Positions 54,216 through 64,000 of a stretch of 64,000 bases of DNA are shown here, one piece after another. The position numbers were made by a program, and so were the translations under genes. The notes beneath the pieces were generated by a model, which saw only the letters and a list, made by a program, of their open reading frames with translations, ran no database searches and was not told the DNA's origin. This stretch comes from Amoebidium appalachense. Its lineage: Eukaryota; Ichthyosporea. The DNA is taken from positions 11,036,001 to 11,100,000 of the forward strand of contig CAVNZM010000006.1 in NCBI GenBank assembly GCA_963693365.1, read 5' to 3'. Position 1 is the stretch's first letter. Each line of letters begins with the position of its first letter.

Positions 54216-55244
54216 CTATTGGCTGGCTGCAGGGGGCTGCTCTTCCTCCTTACGAGGCACGGCTACACGATTGAAGTTTTTGTTGCGCTCCTGCATCTTC
54301 ATGTCATACTGCGCGGAGGAAGGGGGATTATTGGCACACGTTCAATCAACAGCACAAACACACAGCTTAAATGAACACCAGGAACGAGAGGTGTAAAACA
54401 TGGGAGGGAGGGAGGGGGGGAGGGGGGGGGGGGGGGGGGTAGTGCAGGGACCGGGCATGAGCAGAAGCTGTCTCTTGGTATGTGTGCACTCCCCCAAGCC
54501 AAGTAGAGTAATGTGCGCCCAGTTCCACTCACACCCACACCCATGCCCACTCATGCGAGGGAGAGAAACGAAAGAGACAATCGGAAATCTGTGACTGCGA
54601 ATGTGAGTTTGAGCCCGGATGTGAGTGAGTGGGCAAGCATGTGTGCGTGTGCGTGCCCATGTGTATCTTTGCTCACGGCAGAACGGGTGGGGAAGAATGG
54701 AGGTGCACACCTCCCAACTGCATGCCACCACCATGCCCCCTTTATCTCCCCCCCCCCCCCCCCCCCCCCCTCCTCCCCTCCCCCCCCCCCCCCCCCACAA
54801 AAAAAAATTAAAAAATAAATAAAATAAATAAAATAAAAAACCACTCCCCACCCTTCCCTTCTTCCCCGGTTTTTACAACATGCATATCATACATAAAATA
54901 CAAAATATGCACGTGTGCATCAATCCTCGCACACACGCGGGGGCTTGCCCACACGCAACACACAGACGCTGCAACACATAACACACACACAATCGGGGAT
55001 GGACACACACACACACAGATAATCAGTAGCTGCACACACAGGAAGAGATCAACAGTCACTATGCATGTGAGCACAACGCAGACACAGGGAAGGGGCCACG
55101 CACGACTCTCTGCTTGCACTCCTTGTATGCGTCAAACACGGCCTGACACTTGCCCTTGTCGTAGTTGTTCTCGTCCAGGCAGCGGTAGCTCGCATCTGCC
55201 GCCTCCTTGCAGGGGTTGGCGTACTGCGACTGCTGCCGACTCAT
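54216..55244 (-). CDS. CHCHD7: Twin CX9C protein, CHCHD7/Cox23 homologue
   Basis: Two exons: 55244-55107 and 54308-54216, phase 0, 76 residues. The sequence has the exact twin CX9C pattern (C-KEAADASYR-C and C-QAVFDAYKE-C) with the family signature RCLDENNYDKGKC between and a CKQR end. The second exon supplies a basic tail (MKMQERNKNFNRVAVP), like the QRRKNGVKPF tail of human CHCHD7. Cox23/CHCHD7 is a small intermembrane-space protein imported by the Mia40 pathway and needed for cytochrome oxidase copper handling or assembly. The exon 1 donor (GTCGTG) is weak, so the exact junction is less sure. A CAG acceptor six bases before the ATG implies a 5' UTR intron. A good donor (GTAAGG) at 57496 could be its start, leaving a 2.2 kb intron full of CT repeats. 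Confidence 0.85.
54745..54840. repeat. Poly-C then A-rich tract in the CHCHD7 intron
   Basis: C runs 54748-54796 followed by AAATTAAAAAATAAATAAAA-type sequence. Confidence 0.95.
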
Positions 55245-55534
55245 GGCCCCTGCACGTGCATCCCCACTGTCAGCACGTGCACACGTACACGAACACAAAC
55301 GCAAAAACAAAGACCAGGCAAAAGCATCGTGCACGCACTATGCCACTGCAGTGTTGAAGCATATGTGCACGGCAAGCTGTATCCACATGTTTCTGCAGTT
55401 GTTCCCCTCTCCCCCCCCCCCCCCCCCTCTCCCCCGGTGTCATTCGTTCCTTTCCTCTATCTGCCTACGGGAAGAAGGGTGTAGGGAACCAGGGAAGGTG
55501 GCGCTACCTTGGGGAGTGCCTGAGGGAGGGGGGA

Positions 55535-55580
55535 AGGGGAAGGGGGGGGGGGGGGGGGGGGGGGAGGGGGGGGGGGGGGA
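55535..55580. repeat. Poly-G tract
   Basis: G-rich run upstream of the CHCHD7 coding exons. A shorter one is at 55816-55835. Confidence 0.9.
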
Positions 55581-56117
55581 GGAAGGGATTAAATACGAGA
55601 GTACAAGGCATAAAGCTATGAGAATCTAAGGCCTGTGTGGTAGAGAGAGGGGGGCTGGTAGGAAGCTTGTGCGTGTCCGTGCGTGTTTTTTGGGGGGAAG
55701 ACGGAGGTGTGGATGTAGGCACAGAAGGAGCCAGAAGTAAGTGCATGCAGAATATTTAGTCTAGCATCAGGGGAGCATGTCTGTGTGTCTGTGTGTGTGT
55801 CTGTATGTGTGTGTGTGGGGGGGGGAGAGGGGGGGAAGGAGGGGAATAGTATGCATGGTATGGTTGAACGAACAGGGTAGCTGCATAGGCCCACCACCCA
55901 GTGGCCTTTATTTGCCTATCAGGAATACAGGCCGGGCTGGGGAAAAGGGAGGGGGGAAAGATGAATGGGGGAGAGAGATAGAAGAGAGAGCTATACACGG
56001 AAAAGGTGCCTGGGAAGGAGCTAGGAGAAGGGGACGAAAGGTAGGGAGGAGGAGGGATGATTTAGGCAATCAAGTGACTGCTAAAAGGTGGCCACTTTAT
56101 CAAAGTGGAGCAAGATT

Positions 56118-57335
<1,218 letters not shown>

Positions 57336-57339
57336 GGGT

Positions 57340-58080
57340 GTGTGTGTGTGCGTGTGTGAGCCGGGAATGTAGACGGCGGGTAAAAATTATATCCGAAGAC
57401 AGAGAGGGAAGGGCAAAGGTTGGGAGCCAGAGGTCCGAGAGGGCATATTGAGGTAGCCTAAAGGCCAATCACGTAAACGGCATTGTGCCCTTACCTGCTG
57501 TTAAAATAAGGCTTAATCCGCGCGCAAAAGGGCAAGAGAAACCCTGTGTGACTTGTGCTGCACGGAACCTCAAATCTAACAAACCTAACAGAGAAGCAAG
57601 AGTATAAAGAAATGGTAGCGGGCAGAAGGGGGGTTTGGGTGCGTTACATTTACCTGTTTGGAAAACAAGATGAGTTTCTGCGGGTGTGAAGTGAGCTGCT
57701 GTGGCGGTGTGGCTGCCACCGACTTACACCTGTACGTACAGAAGCAGGCTCTCGGCCTCAACCTCACAAGCTCTATGTAGCACCGGACAGGTTCTAGCAC
57801 CGGACAAAGTTTAAACCATTCAGTGCTGGTGGTTCGGCAACGAAACACTCGTCTATGTAGGGTGCTCTCTGCAGAAGCAGCACTTAGGAACACTGAGATC
57901 ATGGCATCATTTTTGTGAGGAATGCAAAAAAGCCTTATTTGGATAACGTGATTGGATCGTAAGGCCCAATCACCAGCAACGTGGCCAAACCTCGGAGTCA
58001 AACGGCTGAACCTCGGGAGTCAAACCTCGAGAGTCAAAGCTTTTAAAATTTATGAGACCACTCCTTGACGGTGGTGCTGG
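57340..58080. other. Probable promoter region of CHCHD7 and NAXE 3' flank
   Basis: A minus-strand donor-like GTAAGG at 57496 and TGATTGG/CCAATCA motifs at 57958 and 57969. No other gene is supported. Confidence 0.35.
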
Positions 58081-58088
58081 ACAAGACA

Positions 58089-58094
58089 TTTATT
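58089..58094 (-). terminator. Polyadenylation signal of NAXE
   Basis: AATAAA on the minus strand, about 320 bases after the NAXE stop. Confidence 0.6.
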
Positions 58095-58414
58095 CACGGC
58101 AATTTATGAATTTTCTGAATACACCCCGAATATATACATCATGAATACACCGCCTGAGTTCATTATATATGAAGTAGACAGTCCGTAGGAATAGCACCCC
58201 ATGCAGGTTGAGGTGTGTGGCAGTGTACATGTGTGTGTGCAAGTCTTGTTGTTTACTTGTCTGGCTCTATCCAACAACTTTAAATATCAACACCCCGGCC
58301 TTGTAACCAGCCTCACCGAGAATAACTCGAATCCCCCCCCCTCCCTTTTGCCCCCGCTAGTGCAGGCGCACACACTGGCTGCTGCCTTCATATGGCGGCA
58401 GGTCGAGCTCAAAA

Positions 58415-58588
58415 TCAGCTGCAAGCTGTGGTGGCACAAACCTGGGGTGTGTGTGTTATGTTTAGCTGGTGGCTGGCACGTGTAAGTTGCCTGGTAACAG
58501 GTACATAGGGTGGGGGAGGGGGCGCACAATACATGCCAAGCATCGGACGACAGAATTCTCTAAGGCGTGAAGGGGGTGTGCGGGTTGG

Positions 58589-58630
<42 letters not shown>

Positions 58631-60616
58631 GACAACGGGCTTCGAAGCGTGAGGATTAGGAGGGAGGGAGGGGGAGGGGGGAGGAGGGCAGAGAGGGGGG
58701 GAGGGGGGTAGGAGTGACAAGAGTGGCTTTTGTGTTGGAAGTAGCAAGGGTGAGGTGATAGGCAATAAAGCCGTGTCCTTCTCCTTACCCAGGTGGTGCA
58801 AGTGCCTGTGTGCGTGCACGCGCACGCGTGTGTCAGTGGGTGTGTATGCACGCGTGTGTGGATGCGTGCGTACATGCATGCACGATTTGTTTTCTTTTCT
58901 TTTCTTCTTTTCTTTTTTCTTTCCTTTTTTGGGGGGGAGGGGGAGGGAGGGGGGAGGAGCAGGGCACCTTCCACCAAGGTAGTGCACCCCCTTGAATGAC
59001 TGGGCACACAGCTTGGGGGCCGTCAGAGACACAAGCATGGTGGGGGTCAGGCCACAGCCAATCACATTGCCTCGCTCCACATCCCAACCTGTGCGGACCA
59101 ATAGGATTGGGTGGTGCACGTGCAGACATATCGTCAATCTGCAAGTTGAGCCGGCCTCTTGTCACACATGAGCCAAGAGACTCTCGTTCAACTTAGCATT
59201 ACGGAAACAAACAGTGTTTATGTATTGAGCAAATTTGCTTAAATTTGCCACGGCAACTTAGTGTGGATTGTTGATAAATGTTTATCTGGTATATCTATTC
59301 AGCATATCTGCTGGGCAGTATGAATTGCATTTCTACTTGGGCAATGCCTAATTAGCATGGTAAATCACCACTTTCTTCCCCTCTTATGATAGGTTGATGA
59401 TCAGAGGTATACCTCTTAGCCCCACCATAAAACACCATACATCTGCTTGACGCTGATCGCCACACTACTCCCCCAATCCCCCCTAAAAATCCAACCTCAG
59501 ACCATTCCTCCTACCCAATGTGTGCTTGCACCAGCTCCCCCCCCCCCCCACCACCACAACCACCACCACACCCCAGCTCCTACTCATCCAGCGCTTTTGT
59601 TACTGCCATTTGCCCTCCCTCCCCCCCTCCCCCCCTCCCCCTCCCATCCCCTCCTTCCCCCCCCCCCCCCCCCTCCTCCCCCCCTCGCCTTCCCGCCACC
59701 ACCACCGCCACCACCACCACCTTTTGAGTAGAGTAAATGTCCCATGAGTCCTCCCATCGCAGGCCGTCCACATGTTCTTTGTTCTGTTGTTTAACCCCCC
59801 CTTACCTACCCCCAAACCCCCCTCCGCCTCCAAATTTTTTTATGAAGAAAAAAAGAAAAAAAAGAGTGAGGAGGGCGGGGGAAGAAGGGGGGGGGGAGGG
59901 GGGGGGGGGGGGGGGGGATGGAAGGGGGCAGGTGCGTGCTGGGTGGCACCTGAGGGGATGTCGACGGAGCACACAGGCACCTTCGAGCTGTTGATGGCAG
60001 ACAGCACCGTGTCAAAGGGCGCACGGACACTGCCCTGGAAGCTGAACCCGACTGTGTGTGTGTGTGTGTGTGTGTATGTGTGTGTGTGTGTGTGTGTCTG
60101 TGTGTGTGTGTGTGCGCGCGCGCGTGCGTGTGCGCACATGCGTGTGTGTGCATGCGTTAGGCCTGGGTGTGCCCGTGTGCAGGTGGGTGCAGTATGGTAG
60201 GGCTGCCTTGACTGTACATGTCTGTGTGTGCCGTGCAGCTCAGCAGAAGTCTGCCCAGCAACAAGTCAGAAACTAAAACGAAGAGATGCACAAACACGAA
60301 TGTGTTGCCAACCAACATACGGAAAGGAGATGCAAAAACCTGATGGTACAAGGCATCTGCACAGACCAGGGGTACAAAAAAGGTAATACCCCGTGTTCCC
60401 ACAAACGGGGAGAGGGGGGAGGGAGGGGGGGGGAGGGGGGGGGAGGGGGATATGTAAAATTGCAGGAACACGACTCGTCTGTTGAAAGACACATCTGGTG
60501 GAGAATCGAATGGCATCGCATATGCAGTGTGGATGAAAGGAGAAGGATGGCTTCACAAGGTGACAAACAGGCAATGGGAAGGGGAACGAGATGTGGTGTG
60601 TGTGTGTCTGTGTGTG

Positions 60617-60688
<72 letters not shown>

Positions 60689-60854
60689 GTGGGGGGTGGG
60701 GGTGTTGCATACATATTGCGTCGACAACCAAACGGTAGTCTGTCAGCTGGTCTGAGCTCGGCATGGAGTCAAGAAAGGGGATGTCCATGTTGGTGCACTG
60801 TGTTGTTAGATTCTGTGTGTGTCGTTAGATTCTGTGTGTGTGTGTGTGTGTGTC

Positions 60855-60893
<39 letters not shown>

Positions 60894-60929
60894 CATGTGT
60901 GTGGCCGCACACATGCCCGCATGCACACA

Positions 60930-60965
<36 letters not shown>

Positions 60966-61496
60966 CATGTGCCCGTGTGTGTAGGTCCATGCATGTATGT
61001 GTGTGTGTCCGTCTGTGTTTGTGTGCATGCAGACCTGCATGTTTTCTATTTTTGAAAATGATTTAGTTTGCTTATCTCTTTATTTATTATTCTTATTCTT
61101 ATTATTATTATTATTTTATTTTTTGGGGGGGGGGAGGACGTGAGGGGGAAGGGGGGGGTGGGGGTGGGCCAGGGGGAGGGGGGGAAGGGGGATTAGTGAA
61201 GGACATGGGGGAAGGGGCTGCTGTGAGCCATTCTTGCACTCACACTCTGCATACGTAGCCAATCATATCCATTCTAGGGTGTGATCAGACAGCCATGCAC
61301 GTGCACTAGCCACTGGGGCATTAGAGGGCAGGTGGTGTGGTTGTGGGTGTACCCTGTAGAGGGGTCTGTCTGTGCGCTTTGGGTAGTAGACGGCAGGCAG
61401 GTGCCCAAAGTGTTTGAGGTGCCGGGCTGCAACAAGGCCATCCCCTGCAAGCACACGTGTGTGCGGGGTGGTGTGTGTGAGCAGCAGCAGTGTGTG

Positions 61497-61541
<45 letters not shown>

Positions 61542-62827
61542 CGCGCGCGCGTGTGCGTGTGTGTGTGTGTGCGCGCGCACGTGTGTGCATTTGAGTTGGG
61601 GGAGGTTCCAGAGCTAGGGAAAAATGCTTGTGTGGCAAGAGTTGTCTGCGTGTGCTTTGGTGGGGGAGTGCCGGGGTGTGTGTGTGTGTGTGTGTGTGCA
61701 TTGACATGTGGTTGCCTGCTGAATGTAATGACCGGGGACAGAAGAGGGATGACGATGGGTCAGCATCTGCTTGGCAGACGATTGGGTGTTTGTTGGCCTT
61801 CTGTATATGCCTACTGTGTGTTATGTTTTTGTTTTTTTTTTTTTTAGGGGGACGGGGAAGGGGGTGGCGGGGTAGGGGGAGGAGGGATGAACATGCATTG
61901 CAAAAGGAACGAAATCAGGGTTTGTAATTTGATGTTATGCAATGGAGGCCTAGCAACTATGACAGACAGGATGGCAAATCATAGTTCTATGGCCCCCATT
62001 AGGGATTTCAATAAGTCCTCCCTTGAATTCCTTTTGTTTTTCGTTGTCGTGTGTGTAGTTTTCATTTTTTCTTTCTATCCGGGGGGCACAGGGGGGGTAA
62101 GGGGGGGGGATAAGAGGCCTACCCCCGTTGTTTCCTGGGCCACAGACCACCAGCATTTTGAGCGCTCCCATCGTCTCTGCCGGATACTCCTTGGCTATCG
62201 CACAGGCCACACTGCACACACAGCCGTCAGTAAGCCTCCCCCCCCCCCCTCCCTCCCCGGGGGGGGGGGGGGGGGGAGGGGAAGAAAATTGGTGCCACCC
62301 TCACCTCATCTCTTTTTTGTTCCTGACACGGTCCCTGCACGTCTAAGGGAGTTTAGGCAAAGGGAAACGACGTGTAGGGGGGACATTTGGGTGTGGTGTG
62401 TGGTTATCAGGAGGGTCAAGCGACGAGATTATTGGACAGCAGGGCATACAAAATGTTCTGAAAATACCCAGCTTTCCGTCGACTCGATCATGCCCCCACA
62501 TAGTGTGCTGTTCCTTAAATTTCTCTGGATCAAGACAACATGCGCACGCATGAGAGCTGGGGGGGGGGGGGGGGGGGGGGACACGAAGGGAAGCGGAGAC
62601 GGGAGGGAGGTGAGGGTGGGGTGGGTGGGGCTGGAAGTGAGGGCAGGAGTGAGGTTGAGGTGGGGGGTGTGGGGGGGGGGGGGGATGGGGGGGGGGGCAG
62701 TGACTTATGAACCTGAGGCCGGCCAGCTCCATGAGCTGGTCTATACTAAAGGCATACTTTGGGCCCATCAGCTGCACGTCTACCTCCTGGGCGGCAGCCT
62801 GCCCGAGATACCGCACCGTGGCCATGG
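58415..62827 (-). CDS. NAXE: NAD(P)H-hydrate epimerase (YjeF N-terminal domain)
   Basis: Seven exons (5'->3'): 62825-62713, 62211-62123, 61444-61353, 60812-60713, 60051-59950, 59088-58968, 58559-58415; 253 residues with all phases consistent. It epimerises S- and R-NAD(P)HX so that the partner dehydratase can repair damaged cofactor. Family marks in order: [12 protein letters not shown] (about 27-37), [19 protein letters not shown] (60-78), [42 protein letters not shown], the catalytic-site loop [13 protein letters not shown] (about 161-173), [13 protein letters not shown] and HYLGGRE. The ATG has GCCATGG context but sits two bases inside an exon whose acceptor ends a CA repeat. An upstream exon could therefore add a targeting peptide. 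The last exon matches the family least well. Confidence 0.92.
58596..58970. repeat. Poly-G and T/C-to-G tracts in NAXE intron 6
   Basis: G run 58591-58627, G-rich to 58710, and a TTTCT-rich to GGGGGG junction at 58890-58960. Confidence 0.93.
59540..59925. repeat. C-rich, CCA repeats and poly-G in NAXE intron 5
   Basis: C-rich 59541-59690, (CCA)n near 59695-59722, A-rich 59840-59865, G-rich 59888-59918. Confidence 0.93.
60053..60160. repeat. (GT)n array abutting NAXE exon 5
   Basis: GT with a short GC stretch. In gene sense (CA)n whose last CAG is the exon 5 acceptor. Confidence 0.95.
60595..60690. repeat. (GT)n microsatellite
   Basis: About 40 GT units just downstream (gene sense) of NAXE exon 4. 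Confidence 0.95.
60805..60842 (-). repeat. Tandem duplication of the NAXE exon 4 splice acceptor
   Basis: Two exact 19-base copies (plus strand GTTAGATTCTGTGTGTGTC-like) lie end to end across the intron 3 / exon 4 boundary. In gene sense each copy is GACACACACAGAATCTAAC, so each carries a CAG acceptor and a CTAAC. The proximal acceptor gives the NLTTQC residues that match the family in length; the distal one would add 19 bases and shift the frame. Confidence 0.8.
60832..61140. repeat. (GT)n, TTA-rich and poly-G tracts in NAXE intron 3
   Basis: GT 60832-60892 and 60934-60970, TTATTATTATT-rich 61078-61118, G run 61123-61134. Confidence 0.94.
61490..61850. repeat. (GT)n / (GC)n and T-G junction in NAXE intron 2
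   Basis: GT and GC alternation 61498-61590, GT 61676-61700, T run 61830-61845 leading into G-rich sequence. Confidence 0.93.
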
Positions 62828-63055
<228 letters not shown>

Positions 63056-63641
63056 CTATGAATACGAAAGACGGGGGCGTGTCTGAGTATGGAAGGGGGA
63101 TGCGTACTGCTTGTGAGTGTTCAGGTGCAATGTGTCGGTGGGTGTTTGCGGGTGCGTGCGCAGTGGGAAAGTGGGTGATTCGTGTTGCTCGCACCAAAGG
63201 TTGCATGTGATTAAGGCTGTCTGCGGCCACGGCCCGTTGCTATGGCCAGGAATCTACTGCACGACGGTAGTCTCAGTACGATGCAACAGGGTTGAGCTTT
63301 CATGTAGGGCTAATTTCTTGACATGCATGCTGCACAAAGTGGATCCTTCAGCTACTGTCCTTGCCTGCGTGTGTGTGCTTCTTGCTCTCTGTGCTGACCG
63401 CTGACTACCTGTTTGTGCGTGCGTGTGTAGTTCCAACAAGGCACTTCAAGTTTTTGTTTTTTGTGCCGAAAGCTCGCCGCAATGGGTTTTGTAAGCTCGG
63501 GAGCGCAAGACGCCTTTTGCTGAAGTCAGCGGGTTGCAGTTGCGGTGGAGGGAGGAGCAAATGAGGGGACGTAGGGAGCACCCGGGTTAGGGGAAGGGGG
63601 AGGGGATTGGAGTGGAGGAAGGGGGGGGGGGAGAGGGGGGG

Positions 63642-63689
<48 letters not shown>

Positions 63690-64000
63690 CTTTTTTTGTG
63701 AGTGCAGCCAGCCCTCGAGGACACACGCACGGCTTTGTCACCCTCACAGCGTTTGCTAACACGCCTAACATAGCACCATAGCACTCTGCAGACACAGAAA
63801 GCCTTCACTTCCGCTTCGTCTAGTTTGAAAGTGTTGAGAGCAGAGGTGTTTCTAGATGGCCGTGAGCAGAGCTGAAAAGACGGAGACCTTGGTCTGACTC
63901 TGAGCTTGAAACAATAGCTTTATTTGGTTGATAACTTGGCGATGTGACTGGCAAATAGAAAAAGTTGTGTGAGCCGAATAGATCTGACCAATGAGATCCC
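63056..64000 (-). other. NAXE 5' region and possible upstream exon
   Basis: Contains a long G tract (63618-63687) and unique DNA. On the minus strand short frames such as MLGVLANAVR near 63758 could be a leader exon but I cannot join one in phase. A CCAAT motif at 63989 (+) and CAAATAAAGC near 63915 (-) suggest the promoter lies at the window end. Confidence 0.35.

Overview
The window is eukaryotic nuclear DNA from an unidentified organism, probably an alga or other protist. Genes are split by GT-AG introns, promoters carry TATA boxes, and AATAAA signals follow stop codons. There are no bacterial operons, rRNA or tRNA. A large share of the window is microsatellite: (CA/GT)n, (GA/CT)n, and pure C/G runs up to about 60 bases. 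Almost all long open frames are translations of these repeats (His-Thr, Cys-Val, Arg-Glu, Ser-Leu, poly-Pro, poly-Gly) and are not genes. The EI24 protein aligns, from memory, at least as well to the plant form as to the animal form, which hints at an archaeplastid-like lineage. This is inference only.

I resolved eight genes by joining exons whose splice phases agree. On the + strand: a small 52-residue protein (2044-2343); a LURP-one/tubby-like protein with an N-terminus rich in endocytic motifs (4023-14362, six exons, all introns phase 1); an intronless C2H2 zinc-finger protein (23520-24209); and a PDZ-like protein (43776-44558). On the - strand: an EI24/autophagy membrane protein (39040-31041, nine exons); a SAM / multi-pass membrane / U-box protein (52475-49039, four exons); a twin CX9C CHCHD7/Cox23 protein (55244-54216, two exons); and NAD(P)HX epimerase NAXE (62825-58415, seven exons).

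Layout. 1-600 is a GA array. 600-4000 holds the small gene and degenerate TTTCC repeats. 4-14 kb is the LURP gene with repeat-filled introns. 14.4-23.4 kb is mostly gene-poor, with repeat arrays, a cluster of GCAGAATAATTCTGC palindromes and weak ORFs. 23.5-24.4 kb is the zinc-finger gene. 24.8-31 kb is a minisatellite plus G/GT/GA arrays with only doubtful exons. 31-39.2 kb is EI24. 39.2-43.3 kb is an AT-richer zone of small transposon-like elements: a dispersed repeat, a MITE-like palindrome and a foldback element. 43.3-44.9 kb is the PDZ gene. 45-48.5 kb is compound repeats. 49-62.8 kb carries three tandem minus-strand genes.

No operon-like cooperation is visible. Three proteins share a membrane or organelle quality-control theme (EI24, the SAM/U-box protein, Cox23), but this may be chance. 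The most distinctive feature is how repeats and splicing meet: many 3' splice sites are the last CAG of a long CA repeat, one sits after a C-then-A homopolymer, and one acceptor has been tandemly duplicated.
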